A DNA stretch of 64,000 bases, taken from Rhynochetos jubatus (taxonomy: Eukaryota; Chordata; Aves; Eurypygiformes; Rhynochetidae). The stretch is from positions 40,518,700 to 40,582,699 of the forward strand of contig CM050648.1 of the NCBI GenBank assembly GCA_027574665.1, in the 5' to 3' direction. Position numbers and translations under genes: made by a program. Under the pieces are notes generated by a model that had not been told where the DNA came from, did not search any database, and saw only the letters and a program-made list of their open reading frames with translations. Shown here piece by piece: positions 1-14,023 of this stretch; positions within the stretch are counted from its first letter, which is position 1, and the number at the start of each line of letters is the position of its first letter.

Positions 1-3000
1 CACGGTTTCCATATCCTGCTCCCTGACTGTGGGCCCAAACCCTTTTCTTAAAGAAGGACTTAAATCCAGACCATTTGGTCAAACGTAGGTGGCCAACCAA
101 GAGGACATATAGCTGTAAAATGACAGGAAGTCACATCCAATTGGAGTTTTCACAGCTCATCACTGATTTTTACTGCAATACCAGGGAATATGATTTAGAA
201 AAGTATTAGGAACTCACAACTTCAGCTAAAGTCAATAGGATTATGTAAGCTCCTGTATGGCATTAAGTGGTCGGAGGATTCTGATCTTCCTGTGTCTCAA
301 ATTCTGCCTTCTAATGAGTGGAAATATTTGTTTTCACATATGTATTCAGGCACTCTGGTTATAAAGATATATTCACACCACTCTTCAGCTCACAAAGATG
401 TTGTGAAAATAAATTAATTAATATTTATATGTCAGTTGTGGAAATGATGAGTGTCACTGAAAAGAAAAATTCATTTTTCCATGTTTAAGTCTACATTTTA
501 GCAACAAATATGGCCTGTGGTTGCAGACCAGACAGTAAGAATAAATACAGAATATTGATTAGATAATTCTTAAGACCATTTCACATGCAGAATGAGGTAG
601 GTGGTGTGTGAGGAATTATTTTGTAATTGTATAATTAAAGAAAGTAATAGAAAATTGTGCAGTCTTACAATGGCAACTTTAATTCTGACATTTCCCAGCT
701 GCTGGGGGCTTGTTTTGAAAGCTTGGTTTTTTGAACATATGATTTGTGTGTGTGTAACATGAACCACAAGGTTTGTATCAGCATTGATTGTTAGAAATAT
801 TGTATATCCATCCCACTGTTTTACTGTAACATTTTTATATAAATTGAAAATAAACATATTCCAAGGCAATTTTAGAAACATTCACATTTTATGGTTTCAC
901 CCATCCAGAATAGTGCTAGATTTCTGCATAATAATGTCATCACATTCAAAGGAAATAGAGAGTTTGATGGTGGATGGGCTATTGCAGATCAGTGAAAACA
1001 GAAAGATTGGTTTTCCCCTTCATATAAGGCCTATATTTAGTAGAGTGTGACCATGCCATCACACCATATGGAAAAAATGATAAAAGCAAAGCTCTACATT
1101 CAGGCCACTTATCTTAAAAATAATTTACTTTCTATTATACCAAAGTGGTGAGAATAATGTCTGGAGATTTTTAATATTTGTAGACTATACTTCCATTTCC
1201 AGTCTCTTGAGCAGCAAGTGCACATACCTGTTTCAACAGGTAGGGTCTGAATAATATTATTTGCAATTAAAAATTCAAAATTATTTGTAATTTAAAAAAA
1301 AATAACAGCTACTAAAGATCACAATAGCCCAGAGCAGAAATCAAAAAATCGATTTATAATTCACCATTCTCCACAAGAAACTAGCTTCTTTCTATGACAT
1401 CCTAGCAGAATCTGGCCCAGAGTTTCAAGAAGAGGAGTTTAGGACAGAAAGATTAAAAAAAATTCTTAAGCTCCAGGATGCAATGAGAAGAGTGGTCATC
1501 TGCACCTTTGCTGCTTTCCTGTCATGTTGATCTGAAGGAACTCGAGTTCTTAACACTTCTAAAGTTTCTCAGGCAGCTTAGAAAGAAAATAAAAATCTGT
1601 ATTCTTCTGTCCTTCAGACAACAGTCCTGAAATTGGCTTATCCCTGTAAGAGATTGTTAATAAACTTGATGGAGGGGCATTGAACATTAATTTTTATGTA
1701 GTGTGTGTAGGGTTTTTTCCTTAAATTGATATCTTCAAGTTATCCTTTCTTTCTCTAGGCACCTTTTATGTGGTTGCTAGCTATTTTGTATCACAAGCAT
1801 TTGGAAGATAAATGTTCAGAGCATGAAATATCACCTTCACCCCCTATCCATGCCGATGATCATACATCCAGTTTAATGTTATCAAAATAATCTGTCCCAG
1901 GATTCTTGGCTCTACAAATTCACACTGGTTACTGCCCAAATCTGATGTGATGTGCTCTTTGCCATAAAGCTGTCCTTGAAGCAAGTTCCTTTGCAAAGCT
2001 GCTGGTATTGTCTTCAGCAGATACCAACACCAGCAGGAAGGCACAGAGTTCTAACGTGGCAGTGGTGCAGTGTCCCTGTCCAGAGGAAAACAACTCTTTC
2101 TAGCTCCAGCAGCTACAGATTCGCTGATCTCAGAAGCAGTAAGGTTTATATCCCTTTCTAAGTTAAAACAAATCCTGTATAACTGAATTTAAAGCACACT
2201 TACTGCTAGTATAAATGCATGATCCTTTTCAAATCCTATTGAATCACTGGTCTCAGTGATTTCCCTGGCATGGGAAGAGCCAAGGGAAGCTCAGTGCAGA
2301 TTAGGATGTGGATCCCTGCCTGTGAAAGAATGGTCTTGGGGACCAGGCAACAGAGACAGGTGTGTGTTAAAAGGTCCAGCTCCTGTACCTAACTGGTTTG
2401 GGAATATTTCTCTTCCAGTGTGGCACAAGGAAAGAGAATTAGTCTAAGACTTACCTCTTGAGATGTCTGTAGATGGATATTCTGCCTTACATGTCCTAAT
2501 TACAGACAAGTAAACCAATTTTCCTTCAACTTGATAACCCATGTGACAGGACATCCATGAATACCCTTAAATAAAAGGAAAGTGAAGGTTGGGTAGCTCA
2601 GCCACATGGAAGTGTAGGTGCACAGTGAAATTTTGTAAGGCCATCTCTTCACTGGTTTAAATCAAGAAGGCATCAATGCCTTCAAGGGAACAATGTCAAT
2701 TTACATTAGCTCAGGATTCAGTATCCAGTGATATACTGAAATTAAGGGAGGCTTTCCCCCATCACTTAGGTGCCTAAATCAGCTACTGAAAGTGTCTCTG
2801 AATCTGAACCTGACCTTGCTGTGTCAAACCGCTGCCCAAAGGAGCCTGTTCCTGTCCTTTCATCAAACCTCAGAGAAGCCGGTCAACTGTGTGGGATGCA
2901 GTGGGTACGTAAAGCTGATTGAATTATCCCATAAGAAAGGTTTTTAACTGGAAGTTATGTTAATGTATCTCCTTGGTCAAAGAGGATAAACATATACATC

Positions 3001-4946
3001 AGCCAAAGAGAGACTCAATCTTATAGCCTCTAATCACATGAATAATCATGCTGAAACTTAGAGAGTCCTGCAAAATGGCCTACTTGATAAAGACCATCAA
3101 GTTTAATAAATCTGATATGCATTTTTTTCCGTTGCAAAAGAACAATAGAACACATCTAATTCATTTCAGTTTGGAAATGAAAGAATGAATCAGAAGCCAC
3201 AAACTGATTAGCAAACAGGAAATGGAGAAAGACCTCAGAGTTGTAATTTTGAGACAATATTCTACAGTTAATCTCTTTGAAAAATAATGGAACTAGACTT
3301 TAATATTAACCTGTCACTGCACTGCAAAAGGATCTAGAGAGAACAGTGAGCAGTAACAGTGGAATTAATGTAATGACATTTTATTGTTTCCAAAGACTAG
3401 AAATCCAGACATTGAGCAGACAAAAGGAAAATATTCTAGATTTTCTTAATAAATTATGCAGCTGTAACACTTTTATGCATTATAGTGTAAGGTAAAAATT
3501 GTGTCATTTCAAATTTAAAAGCCCAGTTTTCATAAAAGCCTTTTTTAGCTTCGTTGTGTGATCCTTCCTTGCTGCCAGAATAAATTTCAGCATTGCTCTT
3601 TTAAAACAGTATACTCAATAGTTTTCACTACACTGTTAAAACTCCCTGCCATTAGAACACTGGCATGTAAGAAATGTGAGACCCTCAGAACTTAACCCAA
3701 AGCTTTTTAGACCTTCTTTCTGTCAACTTGAGTTTATTTTTCTTAAAAATATAACATTTCTTTTATAAAACAACAATTAGTTGCCTAATATAATTTAAAT
3801 TACTGCCTCCAAATAAGATGCTAAAAGAAAAAAATGCATCATTCCACTGAGATGGTGAATAAAAACAAATCTCCAAACAAGAATAAATGGAGGTATTATC
3901 CCATGAGGAAGAGTCTTCTGAATCTATCTATTATTTCGCAGCTTGAAATGTGCCACTATTGTACTTCCACTTGATTATGAGTCTTGTTATCACTTCCTCC
4001 AGTTGATCCAAATTGAGTGCTTCTGACATTTGCAAAGTTACTCACATATTCTGCTGCGTAGCAGGGAAAATCTTGTTAATGAAGAAATAACAAGCAGAAG
4101 AGTTGAGTAAATATTTAAGTGATTGTAAAGAGGTACAGTTGCTGGTATTTAAATGCTGAAAATAAAAAACCCAAACCACAGTAACACGCTTGCTCAAATC
4201 CTCTGAAAAGGGGTGCTGATGGTGTTTCTCTCTGTGCCACAGGGCACTTTCATTTCCTGATTCTATTATATACTAAGTGGCCACCTGAACCTGCCAATGA
4301 ACTTGTTCTATTGTGTTTTTCTATTTTTAATCTGAAAGGAGTAAACACATTTCTCATCAGACATGTCACACACTGCTCTACATTGGTGAGATTTATGAAG
4401 GTGTCACCAAGTTATTACAGAGCCATTCATTTAGAAATAGGTGTCCATTCTTCAGGAAATCATAAATGATAGGAATATTTCCACCATTTCACAAAATCTG
4501 TGTTGTAAGAAGGATGCCCATTTGTGTTTCTATTTGACTGCACTACACTGGTGTAATTTGGTTTTTGTCCCTCAGCCATTACTTCAAGGTTTTCTCTCTA
4601 CTTCGTGATTATGTTCAGACAGATACATGCATTGGGTGGCTAACAGTAATACAACAAGAAACATAACCGTTTCAATAGTCATTTACAGACCAAAAAAACT
4701 ACCAAAAACCCCACCAAAAAAACCTCTATAGAATATCTTTTTAACCAGCCAGACTTGCAAACTCTGAGTCAGCTGTACCACTCTCTTTTTTTTCACATGG
4801 TCTCGGAAAGTTGATGTAGGGGTACTCTTAGTAGATTTTCTTCATTAAACACCTACGAAGTCTGTTCAGAGGTGGATATGAATGCATCTACAGCCATTTG
4901 ACAATAACATGCCTTATGATCCCTAGTCGTATTTCTTAATTGGTAT
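1..4946. other. Unique AT-rich noncoding DNA
   Basis: No gene, RNA gene or recognisable transposon was seen. Short open frames (for example 784-1050 plus, 570-881 minus) are AT-driven, of low complexity and lack plausible splice-site pairs. A short A/C-rich simple stretch lies near 4690-4725. Probably intronic or intergenic. Confidence 0.6.
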
Positions 4947-5066
4947 TGTGGTTCAGTCCCAGCCAGCAATTAAGCAGCACACAGTCATTCGCTCGTCCCA
5001 TCCTACCCCCCCAGGTGATATGGAGGAGGGAATCAGAAAAAGACTCGTGGCTTGATATAAAACCAG

Positions 5067-5072
5067 TTTAAT
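5067..5072 (-). promoter_or_regulatory. LTR polyadenylation signal (ATTAAA)
   Basis: Plus-strand TTTAAT reads ATTAAA on the minus strand. It sits about 120 bases from the LTR 3' end, the same relative place as in the plus-strand copy at 14917-15497. Its shared position supports the orientation call. Confidence 0.6.
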
Positions 5073-5226
5073 AGGACAGCAAAGGGAGAGGAAATAATAA
5101 TGTTACTGATAAAGGAATGTAGAAAAACAAGTGATGCACAATGAAACCATTGCTCACCACCCAGTAATTGATAGCCCATCTCCTAGCAGTGATTTCCTCT
5201 CCTCTCCACCCAAAGTCCCCTCAGTC

Positions 5227-5232
5227 TATATA
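5227..5232 (-). promoter_or_regulatory. LTR TATA box
   Basis: TATATA lies in the U3 part of the minus-strand LTR, where related LTRs have their promoter. Activity cannot be judged from sequence. Confidence 0.5.
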
Positions 5233-5500
5233 CTGAGCAGATGCCTTATGGCATGAAATATCAATTTGGTCAGTTTAGGTCAGCTGTCCTGGCTGTGTCT
5301 CCTTTCAACCTCTATTAGAGAAGAAGCTGGGAGAACAGGGGCAGTATGGGAAACTGAAAAAGTCCTTGGCTTAACGTAAACATTGTTTGGCAACAACTAA
5401 AACATCAGTGTTATTGAAATTCTTCTCAGCACGTATCAAAAGCTTAGCCTCATACTAGATACTATGAATGAAAGTCTATTCCACCCTCTAACCCAGCACA

Positions 5501-8500
5501 CTTGCGAAGAATCTTTCTCTAATATATCATTAGTGGCTATTGAAAATAACTTGAGGAAAATAATTTTCTTGCCAATCAAGAGGAAAACTGGTCTGATAGG
5601 AGGATTGCTCCAGAGACATGAAGAGTAAAGGCAAATTGCAGAGAACAATATACATATTTTAGAGAGTTCAGGAAACACAGAAAAGAAGAAAGAAAAATGA
5701 AGTATCAGCATCCTCTTGATTTACAGTTCTAAATTTCATATGGGACATTATGGCAATGTAATTAAGTTACATTAAAAAAGACTGGATCATTATTTCCTGG
5801 CTTATTAATCTTTCTTTAACATTCATTTGGCACATTACACATCCTGTCACCTTTTTCCCTGTTCAAATGTTAATTTGACAATCACCAGCACCACAACCCA
5901 GAAGAAAAATGTTTGCTCAGTGTGTTGGGTGTCATCAGGTGTTGGGCATGTTACCTAACCATCTAAGCTAAAATGAAGAGTCACTTTCCACATCGTATGT
6001 GGTTGTGTTTTTTGTGTGTTGGTGGTTGGGTGGTTGTTTTTTGTTGTTTTGTGTGTGTGTGTGTGTGTGTGCTTTATTTTTTAAGTGAAAGAATCAGGGA
6101 AAAACCCAGAAAAAAACCACTGACTGTTGTGGATGTAATCTAATTTCCATTTAAATATAGCTTAATAGGATAGTTTGATGGCTTTCAACACTCCAAATTT
6201 AATTTTCATTTGATATAGAGGAGTAACAGTGCTACCTTTTAACAACTGATGTCTGTCATCCTCAGCTATGTCCTCAGTGAAGTTACGATTTTGTTCTGAC
6301 AACAGGAGCTTTGTTCCACTTTTGAAGTCCTCTTTCACACATACAGAACACTGTGTTAGAAAAACAAATGCCTTCACTCTGGCACTAACTTTAACAGCCA
6401 AGAAATAACATAAAAATCCATGTACAGACTCCAAACAGCAAATGGGATTGATTGACATATGTTTAAAATAGATCCTTTTCTGCACTGTAAATGATTTCCA
6501 TGCCCAATCTTTGAAGTCTAAGAAGCACTCGTGTATAAAAACTGCCTGGGCTCCAAAAGGAGGATTGTGCCTGTGTGTGTGGTGTGTTAGGAGAGAACTT
6601 CATACTCACCTTTGCAACACGCTACCCTTAGATAGGAAGGATCCTTGCTCCTTATGCTGAGCTGCATCTACAAACCACTGCAAAAATTTGTGTTTCCAAA
6701 TAACTTCAAAATACACACATAATCTCTGTGGATCTTCTGTAAGCATAGGGGGAGACAGAGGTTCCACAGACTAGCTGATGGCACAACTAAAGGCACAAAA
6801 AACTTAGTTAAATAAATTTGACAAAAGGCAAGAGGGAATTTTTTTCTGAGTCACCCATCCTCTACCATGAAGACACTCTCCTCTTCAGGTCTTCCCACTG
6901 GCTCTCATTCATTGCAGAAAGTGAACCTCTTTTGTCCACTGTTGCAGTGATGTGTCCCTCTGCCTCCAGTTTCTTTGCTTCTCTCAGTTCCATCCTCACA
7001 TTTAGCATTTTTATTCATCTCCCTTTTGTGCATTTTTTTCATGTTGATCACTAATAATGATATTCCTTCTCAGTTTTATGGATAAATGTATTACCTTTTC
7101 TCTGCTTACGCCCATCTTGAAACACCCATCTCCTGTGCTGTCTAGCAGAGCTGATGTTTATCCATTAAAACAAATCAGCCAGTTCCAATGGAAACTTACA
7201 CTGGCACAGCTTTCAGCTTCAGCTGTTGGTCAGCATCCAAGCGAGAACCCCCACCACAGTTGTCTCTCATTTTTTGTGTCTTTCTTATTCTGCTTTAAAG
7301 ATAAGAAGGTAAGACTCCAGTAAGTATACCAGAAAAAACCCCACAAAGGTTCCTAAGTGTCGCTGCATTGAAAGCATAAGCCAGTAGTACCTTTAGCTTG
7401 AATCCAGCTCTTAATTGTTTCATGTTGTACCAGGTAATAGGTTTTAATAATAACTAGATCTACTACTTGCTTTTTCAGTGGAATATGTACCAAGTTCCTT
7501 GGGGCAAAGACAAGTTTCATGTTCTGTGTAGATCTGCTCAATAAGGTGATAATAAATGGTTTGACCTATGGGCGTTAATGGCAGTCAGTGCTACCCTACT
7601 TTTAATGAGATGACATCAGCTGTGTTATGATACTGTTAGATATTGGAAAATGTCAGAGTCTCTCATTAGTAATATCTGATAGATTAGACTTCACCCAAAA
7701 CATATCTGTGAAAAAAGGAGACAGGTTTTTTTGTGTAGGGGGCATGGCATATTTGAATCTTGGTCTGCCCTGTAGTTCAGTAACTGCCACCTGAGGTACT
7801 GATCCCCCCAAAGGGCTCACTTTCATTCATTATTATTTCTTCTCTTGCCGGTACCTAGCAGTAGTTTGCATCTAGTGAGGAGATGATGGTAAGAGGTTTT
7901 GCATTTGAATTTTTCCTCCTGACCTTTGAACTTTTTAGAAAACAAACTGCTTCCCTTCATTTTATGGTATAACACCTTTCTAACTGACACAAACTCCCTG
8001 AGGGGGAGCAGGAGGAGCTGATAGCAACCCAAGCCAGTTTTCATCATGTGGTGCTGAGCCCTGAATAGTATCTTTAGTTATTATAGCAGTATACAAAATC
8101 AATGACCTGAGTACAATAGCTGTGACCCATAGATTGCAGTGGCAAGGAATTTTTCCAGGATACAGTGAAAACTGAGTAAGTAGATGTGTCTTATTTGCTG
8201 TGCCTGTGGGCACACATAAAACCTTGCAGGTGTGACTTAACAGTACTAGTCTATAGGTTGGAGAATTAATCCAGATAATTAGAGAGCATGGTGCTTTCTG
8301 CCGTGTCACATTCCTCTGTACAGAGGGAAAAATGCTATTTTAATGGGTTCCCTGTGAGAACAGGATCCACATGTCAAAATATTCCAGATAATTTAGTTAA
8401 TTCCAAGCCATTTTTGCAGCTTATGTCCACCAGGTTTGGGAAGCCTATGTTGCATGATGTGTGGGAAATGAAGGTCTTTCCAATTTTTGATCATTGCCGG

Positions 8501-9739
8501 AAGAAGACACAAACCTGCATAAAGGCAGCATCAACATCAGTGTTGATGACACCATGCTACGGTCCAGTATCACTGGCAGTAGATGATCTTCTATCTGTAT
8601 ACTAATGGTGTTGCAAGAGTCGCATAAGGAAGGTCACAGGCCATCTGACTACTTGTTTTTTACTTTGCTTTTGCAGTCCTGGACATTTCCAGTAAAACTG
8701 ACATTCAAGTGAATGAATGGAGGATGTAAAATCTGATGTGGATTTGTCACATATAGAAAGAACCTTGGTGTTTCTCCTTACAGACTCTTGCAACTGCCCT
8801 GAAGCAGAGGCAGAAAGGGAGGGATTACAGACAAACTGCAGGTTGTGGCCACGTGTCTAACAGTGGAGAGCACATATTTTGGGCTGCAATGTGTCCCCAG
8901 AGGATACTGCAGCATCATCCCAGACACTGTGTGTGACTCACCCAGTGTTTATGGACATCTATACTATGCTGATCTTAATTTATTGAGGAAGTTAACCACA
9001 CAGGCTAGTGGAGAATAAAAAAGTCCATTATAAGAGGCTTGGAACTGAAGAGCATTGGGACTGAGTCTGAGCAGACAGCTGGCAAGATAATCAAGTGTGT
9101 GGTTCCTTAGGTCATCCACAATTCAGGTGTACAGGAGTCTACAGAAAGTTATGTTCTGCAGAAGTAATATATACTGTAAATAAATCAAGCTAGAATAAAT
9201 TATTTAGTCTCTTTCTGATATTTAGCAGCACATTGCCCATCAAATTTAGTGGAAGCGGCAATTGCTCAGTCTCGGAAAAATCTGACTCTTCTCCAGCTCA
9301 GCTGTGACACTAACTGTATCTGAATTTATATATATAAAACACAAACATAGAGCTCTTTTTCCTCTTCTCCTGCTAAAAAACAACCCTCACTGTATGTAAG
9401 AATCATCTTCAGTGGGAAGCCCTGAGTTCAGGAATTGCAGGCTAGGCCACATAGCATCCCTTTTAAGATTTTTGTTGCCTTAGGAGGACAGAAGGACTCA
9501 GTATGCTTTTTCCAAGCCTGGCCCTAGCAAGCCACACGCACTGTGGTTTGGGGGCAGCCTGAAGCACTTGCTGCGCAGTGAAACCAGCCATGGGCCATTT
9601 GAACCCACATTTTCAGTCCGTGATTTGAGGGGGTCTGTGGGGGAAAGGGGTTGATGATATACTACTGCCATCTGGTGACCACTGCCAGAAAATTTGATCT
9701 CGAAGAGAAAAGCAAAAACCTAACAAATGTGGGATTTAA
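5501..9739. other. Unique noncoding DNA
   Basis: No recognisable exon or transposon apart from simple repeats. The 105-codon open frame at 8288-8605 (plus) and the 107-codon frame at 6162-6485 (minus) resemble no family known to me and have no convincing acceptor and donor pair. A small 8-bp hairpin lies at 8529-8548. Confidence 0.55.
6050..6071. repeat. (GT)n microsatellite within a G/T-rich stretch
   Basis: About eleven TG units in a row, preceded from about 5999 by T-rich and G/T-rich low-complexity sequence. Likely length-polymorphic. Confidence 0.95.
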
Positions 9740-10250
9740 CTTGTCAGGGGTTGAGGAAGGGGCAAGGAAGCAGGGGCTGGCAGCTGCCAGGGCAGGGGCA
9801 CCGCCGGCAGCCGCTGTCCCTCCCAGCCCGTCTTGTCACACGGGATCCTTAGAGAGGGTTGCCGGCAGGGCTGCCTTTAAATTTAATTATCAGGATAGCT
9901 CATTCATTCAGGCACTAAGAGAACCTGAATATGCACAGCATAGGGGCTTCTATTTTTTTTTTTTCTTTAAGAGTGGCTTAAATACAGTTTCCATGGCAGT
10001 TAATCCAACTTTGACCCAAATTAAATTTCAACGTCTAAAAATTCATTCAGTCAGAGAAGGACAATGTTTAGCCCTCTCTGAACCGGGCACAGGGCTGTGT
10101 GAGACCATTTCTCCTCCTCTGTTTTGGTTTTTGAAGCAGGAACCTATATAATCATGGAGCCAGCTGGTGCTGCTGAAACACTTGCCCCGGTGCAGGAGGC
10201 AGCCCGGTGACCATCCCTGGGGTCCTGCTCCTAAACATGGCCCGCTCAGG
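9740..10250. other. GC-rich pocket with a chance open frame
   Basis: Base composition rises sharply over the AT-rich surroundings, most clearly at about 9760-9870 and 10140-10250. The longest open frame in the window (9651-10151 plus, 166 codons) spans it, but the frame runs through a T homopolymer giving a string of Phe and an Ala/Gly/Pro-rich stretch, so I do not call it a gene. The pocket could be a regulatory element, a GC-biased conversion patch or an unrecognised repeat. Confidence 0.35.
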
Positions 10251-13200
10251 GGCTGAGGTTTTGGTGGCATATCACAGCCCCACAAGGCACAGGTAGGAAA
10301 GGCAACAGAAATATCTTATTGCTGTAAGAGACTTCTGTGTTCAAAATGAAGATGAATCCATTTTGTGTCCTTCCAAGAAAATAATATTCTCATTGATGTT
10401 CATTCTCATAAAACGCTATTTTATGACCCTATCAGTACAAAACAAGTCATTTAGATATTATAACAGTATTTTAGATGATACCTAGTATCAAAGATTCTCT
10501 CACCATAATGGTGGTGAAGCACAATAGAGGTTTTATAAAATAAAAAGAACTTTCCCTACCTGTTATGCTGACGGGGACATAGTCCCCGTTTCAGTCCTGC
10601 TCGTAGTGGCAAATTACTTTTAACATACTGTATATTTCAATGATATCTAGTTAAGGTTTCATTATGACATCTCAGTATAAAATATAATGTACAATTTCTA
10701 CCATGTTTTCCTAAAACATTACTGTGGGTGAGATTTTTCACATTAACCACAATTGCAGAAATGACTGATGTTTAAATCTGAAGACAATTTTAGTCATTAT
10801 TAAACTTCATTATAAAATAAAGTACGTGGGTGGAATTGTGGTTTGATGCTTTTGTAATTTGCTCTACCTTTTCAATGTACTTTTCAGTTACATTAACTGA
10901 ATCATTTCATCTTATAGATGCAAAGATGAAGAAGAACAAAAACATGCCCATTAACTGAGGCAGTGCAAATGTGCATAGTTAATGGAAACCATTTTGACAT
11001 TTTGTATTTGATTCCATGGTGTGTCTACTCAAACAATTTCAGTGGCATATTAGAACAAAATGCTACATTGTACTCTTCACTAAGAATGCAAGTAATAGAC
11101 TTCAAAAATTACCTTTCGACTGAAAGTATTATCTGTTGGAAATGAAGAAATGTTTTACATTATGAAAGGCTAATAGCAGTAAGGGGGAGCAATGGGCTGT
11201 AATGAGAATTCAGGCAGAGAGGGTTTTTTGACCCTGTGTTTCCCAAATACATGTGTTTTCACAAGTTACGGCAGAATAGCTTAGATAGTGACATAAACTC
11301 CAGTGTTTAATGGCAATTATTTCACTGTGTTACAATTAAAGGTTTCTTGATGCAAGATCATGTTAAATATTGTGGCAATATTTTTTTTCTGTCACAGAAT
11401 AGATAATTGATTGCTTTTTCAAAACCAGTTATTTTTTTTTTCTCTGTGATTGAGTCAATTCAAGGACCAGATGCAGTCCAAAATGTATTTCCACTCTGAT
11501 GCTAAAGCAAGGTTTACCTATTAAACAAATTCTGCATTTCACCACAGGATAATTTATCTGTTGGTAAGCATATCATAAATAATTTTTACATGCATTTAAG
11601 CCTGATTGATGAAAGTATTTCCATTTCTTGCCTTTTTCAGGCCAGCTCAAAATTGCTGTATCTTAAATTTCACATTTGAAATTTCATAAAGGTACCATTA
11701 TTCTGATTGCCTCAAAAATATTACCTTATAACCACTTCTCTGTGGCAATACACCCAGTATACTTAAGAACAGCTGGACTGCAACTCTGGAATGCAACTAG
11801 AAAAACAAAAACCTCTGCATATACATTTCAGCTAAGTGCTGGTTTTGGCATTCCAGTGAAATGTTTGGCAACAGGATTTTGCCTCATTCAGATGCACGAT
11901 TGAGTGTTTGGCTGATGGATAGACTGCAAGCCTCTACAGGCCAATTCAGTTTAACAAGAGCTTAAGCTATGCATGCCTTCCTTCTGTCCTCCTACCTGCT
12001 TTTCTGTGTCAGGTTTTCTTTCCAGGTGATGTCTGGAAATTCCAGAACTGGCGTCAAAAACTTGTTGTAATTTCTAGTTGTTATCCTTGATTCACTCCAG
12101 GGAAGAAAGTTGTCACTTTCTGGCTGCACTTGATTGCTCTACCATATATGTACCATTTATGGTGACTATTGCAATCTTTCACAAGAATGAGATATCAGAA
12201 TTTCAGCTCTCCTTATGCATTTCAAAAGAGAACTAAACCTCATTCCCTTTAGCTTCTCCTACTTCACTGTTCCTCAGTCTTTGCTCTGTAAATCACTTGT
12301 GCCTGACAAACACTCAAAAAGTGAAAGTACTACAAATAAAGACAAACAAATCCCACTCCTATACACACTGACATCCATGCAATAAAGAAAATAAGCAGGG
12401 TAAATGAAGGAAAAGAGAAGCAAGAGACAAACGTCTAACATTTAGAGTAGCTCTTACCGTATCAGTGCCAGCTGAAAGGTATTGGTAGGAGCCAGCCACT
12501 GACACCTAACAATGCCTTCCTGCAGGCAGAGATGCTTTCCTTATTAATTCATTTTTTTATCCTAGTATATATTTAATATTCCTAATGCTTGCCTAGTAGT
12601 AAATATTTTTACTATAAAATATTTGTAAGTGAAAAAGTGGAATTAATATCTTGAAAGAAAAGGGTCTGTTACTTCTGGTTACAAAGCTAAGCATGTTATC
12701 TACCCTCTTCTGTCCCATTACCATCAGGAATGGGTTGAAAGATAATCTATTCATTTTCTCCCTAAATACTTAAGCTGTTTTTCAGCTGAAAAAGGAGGAA
12801 AAATATCTGATTTGCTTCTTACAGATGATTTCTATTAATTGAAGATCTATTTCTCTGATTTTACTGGATGTTTACTTCTTTTATATAGTTTAACACCCTG
12901 TGGAAAACAGCCATTAAGAGCACCATATATTCAAAAAGTTAAAGCAGTGCATCAGTGCTATCAGTGCTTTATAGATTTTTTTCTCTCCATTTGTGTGTAG
13001 GCTATTGGAAATATTACAAATCTTGTGTTTTACCGTCTTAGGCAACATGATTATATAAAGATTTGAAAATAGAAGAGCTTCTAGCTAATGCAACTGCACA
13101 CAGGGGGTATAATCTCAGAGACTGATTCACCACGGTGTTATTCATGTTGTACGTTACTGAAATTCTATTGGTATAAAACTGGACTAACAAACAGGAAAAT

Positions 13201-14009
13201 TAGGTCCTCAAACTCTTTTTATAGAAGCTGAGCTGCTTTGTTTTGTTATCCTCCTATCCAGAGCATAAAATATGTATGAATAAGGCAGTTTCTGTTGAGT
13301 CATCGTGTTGAAAACATTCTGTTAACTCCAGCCAGCATAAAGATTTGCAGTGTTTCCTGGACAAAGGTGGAACTCAGGGTCAGGACACGGGTGGTCCTGC
13401 AGGAAAAAGACTCTAAGATGATGTCTGTGGGAGAGAGGGGAAATCTTGCCTTTTTATTATTATTGAAATGAATGGCAATGTAAAATTCAAGTAAAATTAT
13501 CAGAAAATTAATTGTAATACAGAAAACAACTTTATTTTACCTTAACCTGCTAGGGATAACTCTTACCCAAGCCTCAGATGCAAAGTTGCAAAGATGTGGA
13601 GTTCAATGCTTGGCAAAACCATCTTCAGTGCCGAACACTTCTTTCACCATATAATTCTTAGTATGAAGCAGCTTTAATTCAAAGATGCCTGCCATATGAA
13701 CTTGATTTGTCAATCAACCTCTGTGCCAATTATTTCTAAAATTTACCCTATTTTTTAATGTTAACCCCAGCCTAAAATCATGTCTAGTCTTAATTAGAAG
13801 AGGTAAATTTTAATTTGGGGTTTCTGCGCTTGCCCATGACTAGAGTTTGTAATTTCTGTTGTCAAAATCTTTATTTTTAAAACATTCTAACACTATTAAA
13901 TAAAAAATTTCCAAAGGTCTGCTAGCATTTTCCTCTAGTTTTCTTTTTTGCTTTTCCTTGTTGCTTTTTTGGTTCAGGATCAGTCTATCGTTTTGGATCT
14001 GTCTTTGAC
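10251..14009. other. Unique AT-rich noncoding DNA
   Basis: Nothing recognisable as a gene or repeat. An acceptor-like pyrimidine tract ending in CAG near 11640 is followed by early stops in the frames checked, so no exon is supported. Confidence 0.55.
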
Positions 14010-14023
14010 TTTTTTTTTTTTTT
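14010..14023. repeat. T homopolymer (14)
   Basis: Uninterrupted run of T. On the minus strand it makes the Lys-rich start of a spurious 66-codon open frame. Confidence 0.95.

Larger units (their letters stand above)
4947..5500 (-). mobile_element. ERVL-type endogenous retrovirus LTR, minus strand, decayed
   Basis: Read on the minus strand, this has the layout of the abundant avian ERVL LTR. Its 3' end, at the low-coordinate side, is the family's characteristic GGCTGGGACTGAACCACA. An ATTAAA polyadenylation signal lies at 5067-5072 (minus), and a TATATA promoter box at 5227-5232 (minus). The GTCAGCTGTCCTGGCTGTG block of the U3 region is seen in the plus orientation at about 5279-5297. The high-coordinate U3 end is badly diverged, so 5500 is approximate. 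No matching 5-bp target duplication was found at these limits. No retroviral coding region is attached, so this is a solo or truncated LTR. Confidence 0.85.

Noticed and set aside
9651-10151. Longest open frame of the window (166 codons, plus)
   Set aside because: It crosses a T homopolymer (a poly-Phe run), is Ala/Gly/Pro-biased only where the DNA is GC-rich, and has no recognisable domain or splice context.
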